Shown piece after piece: positions 34,007-41,913 of a stretch of DNA of 64,000 nucleotides. Made by a program: the position numbers and the translations under genes. This DNA comes from Paenibacillus marchantiae. Lineage in GTDB: Bacteria; Bacillota; Bacilli; Paenibacillales; Paenibacillaceae. Location of the stretch: positions 6,324,001 through 6,388,000 of the forward strand of contig NZ_CP118270.1 of the NCBI RefSeq assembly GCF_028771845.1, read 5' to 3'. Position 1 is the stretch's first letter. Each line of letters begins with the position of its first letter. The notes beneath the pieces were generated by a model. It did no database searches. It was given only the letters and a program-made list of their open reading frames with translations, and had not been told where the DNA came from.

Positions 34007-35059
34007 TTATTTCCCGAACACAAGTGTGTTGTTAGACGAACCTGCATACTTGGTGACAAACTCGCGGGCATAACTGGCTGTCTGTACTTCATAGCTGTAG
34101 TTGGAGCTCGGTCTCCAACTCGTTTGAGGAGAGGATGGACTGCTTAACGCAGGTGTGCTGCCTGTATCCGTAAATTCCCCGTTTCCTTTATCATCCAGAA
34201 TGCCGCCTTTTTCAGCGCCTGCACCGAAATAATTGTTTTCAGAATAAATGCGTGCTTTCTCGCCAATGGTAATCGCCTGGTTAAAGTTGTTCGCGTAATT
34301 GTTTTTGATATGGAAATAACCGTATCTCATGAGACCAGGACCACGTACATACAGGTTTTCAAAATAGTTATTAGCCATCGTTACATGAGGTACACCATTA
34401 TAGCTGCTGTTGCCATCATTCGGGTATCCGAGAATAATTCCGTATTTGTGGTTTGCAAATTTGGAATTGCTGATCGTTATATAATCTGCACGATCCCCAA
34501 TATACAAGAGCTTGTCCAGATCACTTCCGCTCGAGCTGTAGCTATGGCCGGAGAACGTCACGTGATCGATCCAGTAGTTGGAGCCTGAAGTAATATACAT
34601 CTGGATATCGTCGTTAGCATTAATATTGGAAGCGTGTTCAAAAGTCAGATTCTGAAAAATGACATTGCTTGAGCTGGACGTCGATCTGAAATGAATGTTC
34701 ATCAGTGTGTGTTTATCAAAAGAGCCTACCAACGTTTTGTTCGATCCAAATTCGACTTTCTGCAAGGTAGAGGAAGAAATATTTTGTTCAATAACCAGTA
34801 TTTTAGCTGTTGTGCCTGCCATATGTGTTCGCAGATCGTTCAGATTGCTGATGTAGATGACCTGACCGTTCTTACCACCTGTCGTGGCTGATTTGGATAC
34901 ACCACTCTCATTTTTGGCGTTACCGGCAAAACCCGTTAAACCATTGGTGCCTGTGTTGGGATAACTGGCCGCACCATATGTAGCGGGTGCCGTAGAGACC
35001 GTGGAGACTGTCAATAATAACAGTGTTACAGCGAGTAAAAGAATCGAAAATTTCTTCAA
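34007..35059 (-). CDS. pel: Secreted pectate lyase, polysaccharide lyase family 1
   Basis: Extracellular enzyme of about 350 residues that cleaves polygalacturonate by beta-elimination with Ca2+. A signal peptide MKKFSILLLAVTLLLLTV is followed by GTNGLTGFAGNAKNESGVSKSATTGG, the usual PL1 entry, then LVIEQNISSS, NYWIDHVTFSGHSY with the WIDH motif, and HVTMANNYFENLYVRGPGLMRYGYFHIKNNYANN, the vWiDH and RxPxxR-like regions of PL1. The TTG at 35059 is taken as start because it yields a clean signal peptide and follows AAAGGATGGTGA; the frame continues 11 codons upstream. It is monocistronic. Confidence 0.9.
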   Translation of the reverse strand: MKKFSILLLAVTLLLLTVSTVSTAPATYGAASYPNTGTNGLTGFAGNAKNESGVSKSATTGGKNGQVIYISNLNDLRTHMAGTTAKILVIEQNISSSTLQKVEFGSNKTLVGSFDKHTLMNIHFRSTSSSSNVIFQNLTFEHASNINANDDIQMYITSGSNYWIDHVTFSGHSYSSSGSDLDKLLYIGDRADYITISNSKFANHKYGIILGYPNDGNSSYNGVPHVTMANNYFENLYVRGPGLMRYGYFHIKNNYANNFNQAITIGEKARIYSENNYFGAGAEKGGILDDKGNGEFTDTGSTPALSSPSSPQTSWRPSSNYSYEVQTASYAREFVTKYAGSSNNTLVFGK

Positions 35060-35257
35060 AATTTCACCATCCTTTATAATTTTATCCTGCAAGACAAGTT
35101 GATTATATCGTGTAACATCAGATGTGACAATACAAAAATTGCAATTTAACCATTATTTTTATTTTTTTGCAACAGCAGTCCCCGTATAAGAAAAATGAAA
35201 AGACGACACAAATTCATCTACAAAAACCATGACTTTGTATCGCCCTTCTTCTGAATC

Positions 35258-36397
35258 CTATTTGATTTTCAGTTCCAGCTTGTGTTTCTCCGCTTCCTGC
35301 AAATCATCGTAAACTTTGCCCGGTTCACCGTGAAGTTTTAATACCAGAGATTGGGGGGCATCCAGCAGATTACTACTGAAGGAATAGATCATCCCATCTT
35401 CCGTCCCGTTACCTGACACACGGGACAACAAGGTCTTCTGCCTGTCCTTGGTGGTGGATACAATCTCGGTAGGGTTGACCACATCACTGACGGAGAGTTT
35501 GGTTTTATAATCAATCTTTTGATTAGGTTCATAGATAAATCTTACCCGTGTCACAAGTGGAGATACCTCTGCTTCAGATAACATTACCTCATGACCGCCA
35601 ATCGTAAATAACTGATTAAGTTTGATCTTCTCGGTCTTGGGCACCGAAAATTTAGGGTCCAGATCGAAGCTCACTTCCATCGGTTTCGAAAATTGGTATT
35701 TGGTATCTTTTTTAACCTTATTCGTGTCAGTCAGCAGATCAGGAACTACAGATGAAATGCGAAAATTGAACTTCACTTGTCCAGGAAGCGGTGTATTCCC
35801 ATCCATTTCAACGGTGCTACGTCCATAAAGTATATACTTTCCATTGGAGCTATACAGACTGCTTATACCGCCATTGCCAAGTGATTGGTTCGTCATGCCA
35901 TTGACCATACTCGTTTTGGGAACCGAATATATCTCCTGGGAAGCATCCGTCTGGGCTGTGTACAAAACGATTATCTTGTTTTCATCCGCCATAACTGCAT
36001 TGACGGTTAACTGATATATTCCTGATTTCACAGAACGATTCACGAGCTGTACATAACCATTGTTAATTGCGGATGTAATCGTGTTTCCGTCTACATCCTT
36101 TTCAGCCAACTCCCGAAAAGGTTCAAGAACTCCCCAATTCTGTGCGGGCTGGCTGTACATTGCCTGTTGTGGAGTACCGCCAAGTGGACCCATCAGCAGC
36201 CAACCGGCTGCCAGAGCGGTTACGAGCACCGCCGTAATCCACTTTAATTGCACATGACCTGTCATTCGCCGAGTTCTTGCCTTGGCCAGACCTTGCTGAA
36301 TGGCAAAGGCCGTGTCCGCCGGATTCAATTGCTGTCTCTCCAGCTTAACTTGGGAAGCATCTGCGAAAAGTGCCTGCTCCTCCGGACTAGTTGTCAT
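35258..36397 (-). CDS. DUF4179 membrane protein, likely anti-sigma factor
   Basis: Protein of 379 residues with one membrane helix (residues about 52-70, WITAVLVTALAAGWLLMG), a short cytoplasmic N-terminus and a large extracytoplasmic beta-rich domain, the layout of DUF4179 proteins. Its start overlaps the end of the ECF sigma gene by 11 nt, so translation is coupled. Such partners hold an ECF sigma factor inactive at the membrane until a stress signal arrives. The anti-sigma role is inferred from context; no zinc-binding HxxxCxxC motif is visible in the N-terminus. Confidence 0.8.
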   Translation of the reverse strand: MTTSPEEQALFADASQVKLERQQLNPADTAFAIQQGLAKARTRRMTGHVQLKWITAVLVTALAAGWLLMGPLGGTPQQAMYSQPAQNWGVLEPFRELAEKDVDGNTITSAINNGYVQLVNRSVKSGIYQLTVNAVMADENKIIVLYTAQTDASQEIYSVPKTSMVNGMTNQSLGNGGISSLYSSNGKYILYGRSTVEMDGNTPLPGQVKFNFRISSVVPDLLTDTNKVKKDTKYQFSKPMEVSFDLDPKFSVPKTEKIKLNQLFTIGGHEVMLSEAEVSPLVTRVRFIYEPNQKIDYKTKLSVSDVVNPTEIVSTTKDRQKTLLSRVSGNGTEDGMIYSFSSNLLDAPQSLVLKLHGEPGKVYDDLQEAEKHKLELKIK

Positions 36398-36935
36398 GCC
36401 AATCCCCCCTGATCTTCATCTGTTTCCGTAACAGTTCCAACCCTTTATGCTGCCAGGTTTTAATGGTGCCCTCTGGTTTGCCAAGAATGGAGGCAATCTC
36501 AATCGACGTCATGTCGTTATAGTATTTCAGCAGTAATACATGGCGATATTTGGGTTTGATTTTCTCAAGCATGGACCACATCGCAAGTCTATTGTCGCTG
36601 CATCCTGCACTGCCAGACTCGGATATCGCCTCCTCCAACCCTTCGCTCGGCAGTGGTGTTGCCCGTTTGCGACGCCTTTGTTCATCAATGCACACATAGA
36701 TCAGAATACGTATAATCCACGATTTGAACGCCTTCTCATTTTTCAGAGAGCGACGCTTGATCCAGGCCCGGCATGTCATCTCCTGCACTGCTTCGAGCGC
36801 ATCATGACGATTACGCAGGTAACTGTAGGCAATGGAGATCAGCGTGTCCTGATGCTCCATGATGGATTGGACAAATGTCGTCTCGTCTTCGCTCTGTACA
36901 AACAGCATCTTTTTCATCTCGGCTTTGGTTTCCAC
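36387..36935 (-). CDS. ECF-type RNA polymerase sigma factor
   Basis: Sigma-70-family factor of about 182 residues. Region 2 reads DTLISIAYSYLRNRHDALEAVQEMTCRAWIKRRSL, with FKSWIIRILIYVCIDEQRRRKR after it, and region 4 reads KIKPKYRHVLLLKYYNDMTSIEIASILGKPEGTIKTWQHKGLELLR. Only regions 2 and 4 are present, as in ECF factors. The GTG at 36935 is preferred since AAGGAGG lies just upstream. The downstream DUF4179 gene overlaps and probably encodes its regulator. Target genes are not apparent here. Confidence 0.88.
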   Translation of the reverse strand: METKAEMKKMLFVQSEDETTFVQSIMEHQDTLISIAYSYLRNRHDALEAVQEMTCRAWIKRRSLKNEKAFKSWIIRILIYVCIDEQRRRKRATPLPSEGLEEAISESGSAGCSDNRLAMWSMLEKIKPKYRHVLLLKYYNDMTSIEIASILGKPEGTIKTWQHKGLELLRKQMKIRGDWHDN

Positions 36936-37015
36936 CCCGCAATCCCCTCCTTCTCTCTCTTTCTGTGGTTTAAGACGGATGAACAAGCCAAACCGTTTTT
37001 TATTTATTTCCCATC

Positions 37016-37050
37016 ACAAAAAAGCCCCGCCTAATCCTGAGGAGGAAGCT
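37016..37050 (-). terminator. Terminator of the immunity-like operon
   Basis: Minus-strand AGC..CC.CCT pairs with AGG.GG.GCT, followed by TTTTTT. It lies 26 bp past the last gene of the three-gene unit. Confidence 0.72.
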
Positions 37051-37075
37051 CTTGTATTGATTTCCGCATCATTAT

Positions 37076-37402
37076 TTAAAGTTCAAACCATTCCAGCTCA
37101 TTATCATCCTGATTCGTAGCTGCTTCCATTTGTTTCAGCCAGTTTGCTGCGATGTCACCCCAAGTATGGAACAGACAATAGATGTATAACTCTCCCTCTA
37201 CAATCTCATCCATTCCCGATGCCACTTCAATCGAGACTTGTAAAGCTTCAGGCCAGGGCGAAACCTCCTGAAGCAACGCAAACCCATCTTCATAATGATC
37301 CAGCTTATACAAGTCAGAGAAGGTTAAGGCATCCGCCAGTCGCTTCACAATCCGAGGTAAAATGACAGGATTTGATGTTCTGATGCCATATTCCCAGCCC
37401 AC
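37076..37402 (-). CDS. Small hypothetical protein in immunity-like operon
   Basis: Acidic cytoplasmic protein of 108 residues. I do not recognise its family; it begins MGWEYGIRTSNPVILPRIVK and includes YIYCLFHTWGDIAANWLKQME. The GTG start at 37402 has AAAGGAGG about 6 nt before it. It is the last gene of a unit with a SUKH protein and a DUF6386-like protein separated by 38 nt each, suggesting the same functional class, possibly toxin immunity (inference from context only). Confidence 0.65.
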   Translation of the reverse strand: MGWEYGIRTSNPVILPRIVKRLADALTFSDLYKLDHYEDGFALLQEVSPWPEALQVSIEVASGMDEIVEGELYIYCLFHTWGDIAANWLKQMEAATNQDDNELEWFEL

Positions 37403-37440
37403 ATGGTACCTCCTTTAATCTAAAAGTTAGCTAAAAACGA

Positions 37441-38064
37441 TTACTCTTGCTCATTCAATTCATTGATCGAGCGGTCCAGCCACAATTCATACCAGTCGAG
37501 AAAACCCAGCCGCTCCGCGTTGCCCATATAATGATCCGGATAAATTCCATTACTGTTCGCTCGATCATCGGTCCAGATCTCTCCGTAGGACAATCCCTTC
37601 ACGATCAGATTGAGCGAGACGCCACATCCAAAATCACTGATTCGCAGCATCCCTGCCGACCATTTCGGATCATAATACTCATGTTCAAGCGCTGCCCACT
37701 CGTCCTCTTCTTTGCTGTCGTCGTACCAGTCCACATCCCAATTCCAGGATTCCACATGTGGAAACGGCTCAGAAATTGCATTCAATTCATCATCATAATC
37801 CATCACCAAATATATGCCGTTCTCCGGCTTTTCCAGCCCATAATAAGGACCTGTACCACCGCTTCCAATCCCAAGCAAAAAAGCTTGATACTCTTCGGGC
37901 AGCGTTATCTTCCATTTCTGTTCAAAAGCTTTAATTTCGTCCAATGTCCATACCGGAGCCATCTCATATTGATGATTCTCTGCCCCAAACAGATTCCGCT
38001 TCGGGTCCAGAGTCTGGAGTTTGTTCAACTTTCCCTGTATGCGTTCCAACTGTACCTTGTACAT
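37441..38064 (-). CDS. SMI1/KNR4 (SUKH-1) family protein
   Basis: Protein of 207 residues with the textbook SUKH-1 entry: WTLDEIKAFEQKWKITLPEEYQAFLLGIGSGGTGPYYGLEKP, then a strand region with SAGMLRISDFGCGVSLNLIVKG and GEIWTDDRANSNGIYP, ending FLDWYELWLDRSI. SUKH-1 proteins are typical immunity proteins of polymorphic toxin systems and sometimes general regulators. AGGAGG lies 9 nt before the ATG. It is the middle gene of three on the minus strand with no toxin gene beside it. Confidence 0.88.
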   Translation of the reverse strand: MYKVQLERIQGKLNKLQTLDPKRNLFGAENHQYEMAPVWTLDEIKAFEQKWKITLPEEYQAFLLGIGSGGTGPYYGLEKPENGIYLVMDYDDELNAISEPFPHVESWNWDVDWYDDSKEEDEWAALEHEYYDPKWSAGMLRISDFGCGVSLNLIVKGLSYGEIWTDDRANSNGIYPDHYMGNAERLGFLDWYELWLDRSINELNEQE

Positions 38065-38102
38065 GTACGTAAGCCTCCTTCCATCGCGTTGTACCTATAA
38101 CG

Positions 38103-38552
38103 TCAGATTCGAATCAAGTCATTCAAACTATTTTCGCTTTGCAGACTGGGTTTGATGGTAATCCATATTTGATTGCTTTCCCTCAATATTATGCACGCAT
38201 AATTTCCGGGCTCCATCTGGAGCAACACACCACCGCAAGACTCATCGGGTTCTAGCTCGCCCCCAGTGACATCCTCCGCCGCCCCCAGATACACGTTACC
38301 GGAAGGGACACGTAGATGGTATACCTGTGCAATCTCCAGTTCCTTCCCCGCATCATCCAGACTCCATGTCACCTCATACTGTCCATCTTCACCCAGATTC
38401 AGAAACAAACAGTTGCCTGCATTTACCTCTGTCAGTTCATCCTCTGCAATAGACCACCAGTCCGGTGTGTCTCCAACACGATGTTTTAGCGCCCCCAGAT
38501 CGTACAGGCACAATGCTGCCGTATCCGTGAAGAACTGAAACTTCCCGTTCAT
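38103..38552 (-). CDS. DUF6386-like protein
   Basis: Protein of 149 residues starting MNGKFQFFTDTAALCLYDLG and continuing LKHRVGDTPDWWSIAEDEL, then a beta-rich second half with GNYACIILRESNQIWITIKPS. The FTDTAxLxxYDL...LKHR start resembles the DUF6386 family as I remember it; function is unknown. It is the first gene of the three-gene unit. It could be an immunity protein, but this rests only on its SUKH neighbour. Confidence 0.6.
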   Translation of the reverse strand: MNGKFQFFTDTAALCLYDLGALKHRVGDTPDWWSIAEDELTEVNAGNCLFLNLGEDGQYEVTWSLDDAGKELEIAQVYHLRVPSGNVYLGAAEDVTGGELEPDESCGGVLLQMEPGNYACIILRESNQIWITIKPSLQSENSLNDLIRI

Positions 38553-38585
38553 TCTATCTCTCCTTTCTAATTCAAAATAAACACC

Positions 38586-38616
38586 TTGACCCTAGGTCAG
38601 ACCTAAGGTTTATAGT
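38586..38616 (+). promoter_or_regulatory. MerR-type promoter and operator
   Basis: TTGACC (38586-38591) and TATAGT (38611-38616) are separated by the long 19-nt spacer typical of MerR-activated promoters. The spacer is filled by the inverted repeat ACCCTAGGTC-A-GACCTAAGGT (38589-38609, 9 of 10 pairs). This indicates autoregulation of the following operon by its own MerR protein. Confidence 0.85.
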
Positions 38617-38652
38617 GGAACTATTCCATTCAAGCAGACAGGAGCCAGCTTA

Positions 38653-39465
38653 ATGAACAAATACATTACGATTAGCGAACTATCCAAATTAATGCATGTT
38701 TCAATCCATCAAATTCGATACTTTGAGGAAAAAGAAATACTTTTCCCGGCATATGTGGATACCAACCACTACCGTATGTATGGAATGGATGAGATCTACC
38801 AGCTTTCTCACATTCTTCTATTGCGCAAGTTGAATGTCCCTGTTCAGCAAATCAAAGAGTGCATGCTCTCCTATTCCGCAGATGACTATAACCGATTATT
38901 AACCGATTCACTTCGAGCTGTACAATCACAGATTGATTCGTTAATGCATATGGAACAATTCATTCAAGGCATATTGCAGGAACAGCAGGAATGGATCAGC
39001 CAATCCCAGCAGGATCAGTGTATACCCATATATGAGATAAAGGAAATTCCTGTTCGGCATTTCACCACTTGGATCACCATCCAACCAAACGAATCTCTGC
39101 ATGCCCGTGCACTTTATCAGCATCGTACGGATCAACCTGCATTGTTTGAAATTGATTTACACTACTTGTATACCTTAGACCAGGTTGCAGTCTGTGTTCC
39201 GTTTTCTAATGCTACCAGCGATTCTTTTGTTGAAAAAGGGTTATATCTAACCAGATCATTCACAGTGACATCCGAAGAAAATATTACCCAGGAAATTCAT
39301 CACCTTAAGGAATATGCATTTCAAGCCACTTACGTGCTGGTAGACCCTATAATCTTGATTGAAAAGTCCTATCTCTCCATGTTAGGAACTGATCAATTAC
39401 ACTATGAGATTCAGGCCAGAATTGAGGTCACTCCTCCTAAAGTGAAAGAAAGGAACCCATTATGA
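38653..39465 (+). CDS. MerR family regulator with effector domain (BmrR-like)
   Basis: Regulator of 270 residues. Residues 5-75 form the MerR winged helix (ITISELSKLMHVSIHQIRYFEEKEILFP, then YRMYGMDEIYQL), 80-120 the dimerisation coiled coil, and the C-terminal half a GyrI-like effector domain (IKEIPVRHFTTWITI). BmrR-type regulators bind lipophilic drugs and untwist a 19-bp-spaced promoter, which is what lies directly upstream. It overlaps the next gene by 4 nt (ATGA), so it heads a three-gene operon with a GNAT and an alpha/beta hydrolase. The inducer is unknown. Confidence 0.88.
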   Translation: MNKYITISELSKLMHVSIHQIRYFEEKEILFPAYVDTNHYRMYGMDEIYQLSHILLLRKLNVPVQQIKECMLSYSADDYNRLLTDSLRAVQSQIDSLMHMEQFIQGILQEQQEWISQSQQDQCIPIYEIKEIPVRHFTTWITIQPNESLHARALYQHRTDQPALFEIDLHYLYTLDQVAVCVPFSNATSDSFVEKGLYLTRSFTVTSEENITQEIHHLKEYAFQATYVLVDPIILIEKSYLSMLGTDQLHYEIQARIEVTPPKVKERNPL

Positions 39466-40151
39466 ACCTCACGACTCCAATTCAAATTGTGGACTATGAT
39501 GATCAAAATCAACATCAACTGGCTGTCCGAAAATTAATAGTCCATTCTTTTGCAACCAAGTTTGAGGCTCTTGTTCGGCTCGCCCCAACGGAAATAGTTG
39601 ACTTGCTTGGCGCTATATGGATTGATCAGGGAAACTCACCCTCCGATAGGCAGTTCATTGCAATGGATGGAAACCAGGTTGTCGGGGTTCTATGCCTGAA
39701 ATGGTGCCTCAAAAACCCCCTACAGATAAAAAAGGAGATCCATCACATTCCACTCCGTAAGCTTTGCAAGCAATACGGACTACGCAATGTCTGCATGTTT
39801 ATGGTCGGAATGATTGCCCTGGAATATAAGCCAAGTCCACACGAATGTTATATTGAGCATTTGGCTGTAGCTTCAAGTCACCGAAAGCGTGGGATTGCCA
39901 GACAGTTGCTGATTACTGCTCAGCAGTTTGCAAACCAACATCTCCATTGTAAATATATATCTTTGCACGTATCCAGCAGCAACACACAAGCCATTCGTCT
40001 TTACCAACAATTGAACTTCAGAGTGGAATCATCACACAACAGCATTTCCCGAAAATTCCTGTTCCGTGAACCTGAATGGATTTTCATGATGATCCCTATC
40101 TCTAACATACAGGAGGCATTTCAGTGTTTAAACAACAGCCCCCTAGACTAA
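39462..40151 (+). CDS. GNAT family N-acetyltransferase
   Basis: Acetyltransferase of 229 residues. The acetyl-CoA binding motif A is clear: CYIEHLAVASSHRKRGIARQLLITAQQFA, with the RGIA pyrophosphate loop, followed by YISLHVSSSNTQAIRLYQQLNF, the motif B region. It probably acetylates a small molecule or a protein N-terminus. Translation is coupled to the MerR gene (4-nt overlap) and to the hydrolase gene (28-nt overlap), so it likely acts in the same drug- or metabolite-responsive response as its neighbours. Confidence 0.88.
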   Translation: MNLTTPIQIVDYDDQNQHQLAVRKLIVHSFATKFEALVRLAPTEIVDLLGAIWIDQGNSPSDRQFIAMDGNQVVGVLCLKWCLKNPLQIKKEIHHIPLRKLCKQYGLRNVCMFMVGMIALEYKPSPHECYIEHLAVASSHRKRGIARQLLITAQQFANQHLHCKYISLHVSSSNTQAIRLYQQLNFRVESSHNSISRKFLFREPEWIFMMIPISNIQEAFQCLNNSPLD

Positions 40152-41287
40152 GATTATTTACGACCTCAGTTTTCAAATGGCTGATCGGTGTAACAATCAT
40201 CATTCTGGCTATTGTGTCTTGGCTGCTCATTCAGAACACATTCAACATGAAAGAAACACGCATCTCCATTCCAACCTCATATGGACAATTAACGGGTATA
40301 CTCACACTGCCCAAACAGCATTCAGATAAGGTTGGCCTTGTCGTTTTTGTACATGGTGATGGTCCGATTAATGCCAGTTATGACGGTGGGTATCGACCTT
40401 TGTGGGAAAAGCTTGCCATGGCGGGGTATGCCTCCCTCTCGTTGGATAAACGTGGTGTTGGCGGTTCCTCGGGAAACTGGCTTGACCAAACCATGGAGGA
40501 TCGTGCACAGGATGTCTTAACCGCCATTGAATGGGCCAGAAAAGAACCCTCTATTGATCAAGATCGAATTGGTTTGTGGGGTGCCAGCCAGGCTGGATGG
40601 GTCATTCCAAACATCGTGAAACAAGATCCGGATATTGCATTTAGCATTTTGGTTTCCCCCGCCATCAACTGGATTACACAGGGCAGATACAACACCCAGC
40701 AGGAAATGCTCCAGAAGGGATATACCGAGGAAGAGATCACTGCAAGGCAGCTCTATAATGACCAGGTTCTGCAGCTGATTCGAAACAAGGCCACCTATGA
40801 TGAATATAAACTCATAGCTAATAAGGACCAACTCATTTCCAAGGAGCGTTGGACGTTTATCGTCAACAATGTGGAATCAGATGCCACAGATGGGCTCGTT
40901 TCGTTTCATAGCCCTGTTCATCTCGTGCTTGGAGGTCAAGATATAAATGTCGATGTTCAAGAGACAGAGCGCGTGTATCGTCAGATGATTCCACAATCAC
41001 TGCTCAGTGTAACCAAACTACCGGATGCTGATCATTCGATGCTGCCCTCTTCACTGGTACATTCTACGTTCAAAACCTATGCAACGGCCTTGTTCTCGCC
41101 ACGAAAACTAATGGACGCACAGTATTTGGATGATATTGTTCAATTCTTGAACTCTATTCACGCAGTTGATCAACCGTTTGTTGCACACTTCCGGTTCCCA
41201 ATCGATTCATTTCTCCTGAAATTCTTAAGAAAAATGACGCAATTTGATCCGCTCCATCCCCTTTTGATCCGCAGGCGAGATTATTAG
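40124..41287 (+). CDS. Membrane-anchored alpha/beta hydrolase
   Basis: Hydrolase of 387 residues with an N-terminal signal-anchor helix (KWLIGVTIIILAIVSWLLI, residues 18-36), so the catalytic part is probably outside the membrane. It shows VVFVHGDGP with oxyanion residues, DKRGVGGSSGNW, the nucleophile GASQAG, a late DINVDVQET with candidate Asp, and DADHSML with candidate His, matching the S9/acyl-hydrolase type. The GTG at 40124 has AGGAGG 7 nt upstream. It overlaps the GNAT gene by 28 nt and ends the MerR operon. Substrate is unknown. Confidence 0.82.
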   Translation: MFKQQPPRLRLFTTSVFKWLIGVTIIILAIVSWLLIQNTFNMKETRISIPTSYGQLTGILTLPKQHSDKVGLVVFVHGDGPINASYDGGYRPLWEKLAMAGYASLSLDKRGVGGSSGNWLDQTMEDRAQDVLTAIEWARKEPSIDQDRIGLWGASQAGWVIPNIVKQDPDIAFSILVSPAINWITQGRYNTQQEMLQKGYTEEEITARQLYNDQVLQLIRNKATYDEYKLIANKDQLISKERWTFIVNNVESDATDGLVSFHSPVHLVLGGQDINVDVQETERVYRQMIPQSLLSVTKLPDADHSMLPSSLVHSTFKTYATALFSPRKLMDAQYLDDIVQFLNSIHAVDQPFVAHFRFPIDSFLLKFLRKMTQFDPLHPLLIRRRDY

Positions 41288-41468
41288 AACCATATTTAAC
41301 CATTATATCAAGCCCGGCACACAGGTTAAAGGTACTCAAGAGTTAACTAGGTTCATGTTATACATGTGAAGAATTAAGGTGTTAGCAAACAAGGTTATTC
41401 TCTTCATTTTTTTAGCAAAAATGACGATATAATCATAACTGACTTTTTTTGATTTTGTGGAGGAAACC

Positions 41469-41846
41469 ATGGCTATCAACCTTAGAAGAGAACCTTTTCG
41501 CTATACTTTAAAGGAACCGATAATGTTCGAAATTTTTATACTCAGCATTAACGGCGCCTCAGCACCACCCAAACCCATTCAAGCGGAATTATGCGATATC
41601 AGCCGATCCGGCTGTCAGCTTTCATTTCCGTTAAATCTACATGTGGAGTCCAATAACATCCGAATCGGCATGAACTTGCTGCTTTTTGAAGACCCCTTGT
41701 ATTTGGAAGGAACGCTGCGCTGGGGCAAAGAAGAAAATAACCAATGGCACTACGGCGTACAGCTGGAGATCCAGCAAGGCAATCATGAGCGTTTATCCAG
41801 AGAAATGAGAATGCTTGCGGGGCAAGGCAAAATTATGGTGAAGTAA
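41469..41846 (+). CDS. PilZ domain c-di-GMP-binding protein
   Basis: Small cytoplasmic protein of 125 residues consisting of a single PilZ domain. Near the start it has the RxxxR ligand motif (RREPFR), and after about 30 residues the DxSxxG motif (DISRSG), both intact, so it should bind cyclic-di-GMP. The start ATG at 41469 follows GGAGG by 6 nt. No effector domain is fused and no flagellar or polysaccharide gene adjoins, so its partner is unknown. A TATAAT lies at about 41433. A terminator follows. Confidence 0.85.
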   Translation: MAINLRREPFRYTLKEPIMFEIFILSINGASAPPKPIQAELCDISRSGCQLSFPLNLHVESNNIRIGMNLLLFEDPLYLEGTLRWGKEENNQWHYGVQLEIQQGNHERLSREMRMLAGQGKIMVK

Positions 41847-41872
41847 CCCGGGAAGCACGAATCTAACAAAAA

Positions 41873-41898
41873 AAACAGCCCGGTGAACCGGACTGTTT
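41873..41898. terminator. Bidirectional terminator between PilZ and permease genes
   Basis: AAACAG.CCGGT pairs with ACCGG.CTGTTT around a GA loop, with an A-run before it and T-rich sequence after it. Confidence 0.82.
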
Positions 41899-41913
41899 CA
41901 ATATTTTAAATTT

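Noticed and set aside
37447..38100. 217-codon plus-strand frame across the SUKH-1 gene
   Set aside because: Antisense shadow; SUKH motifs on the other strand are unmistakable.
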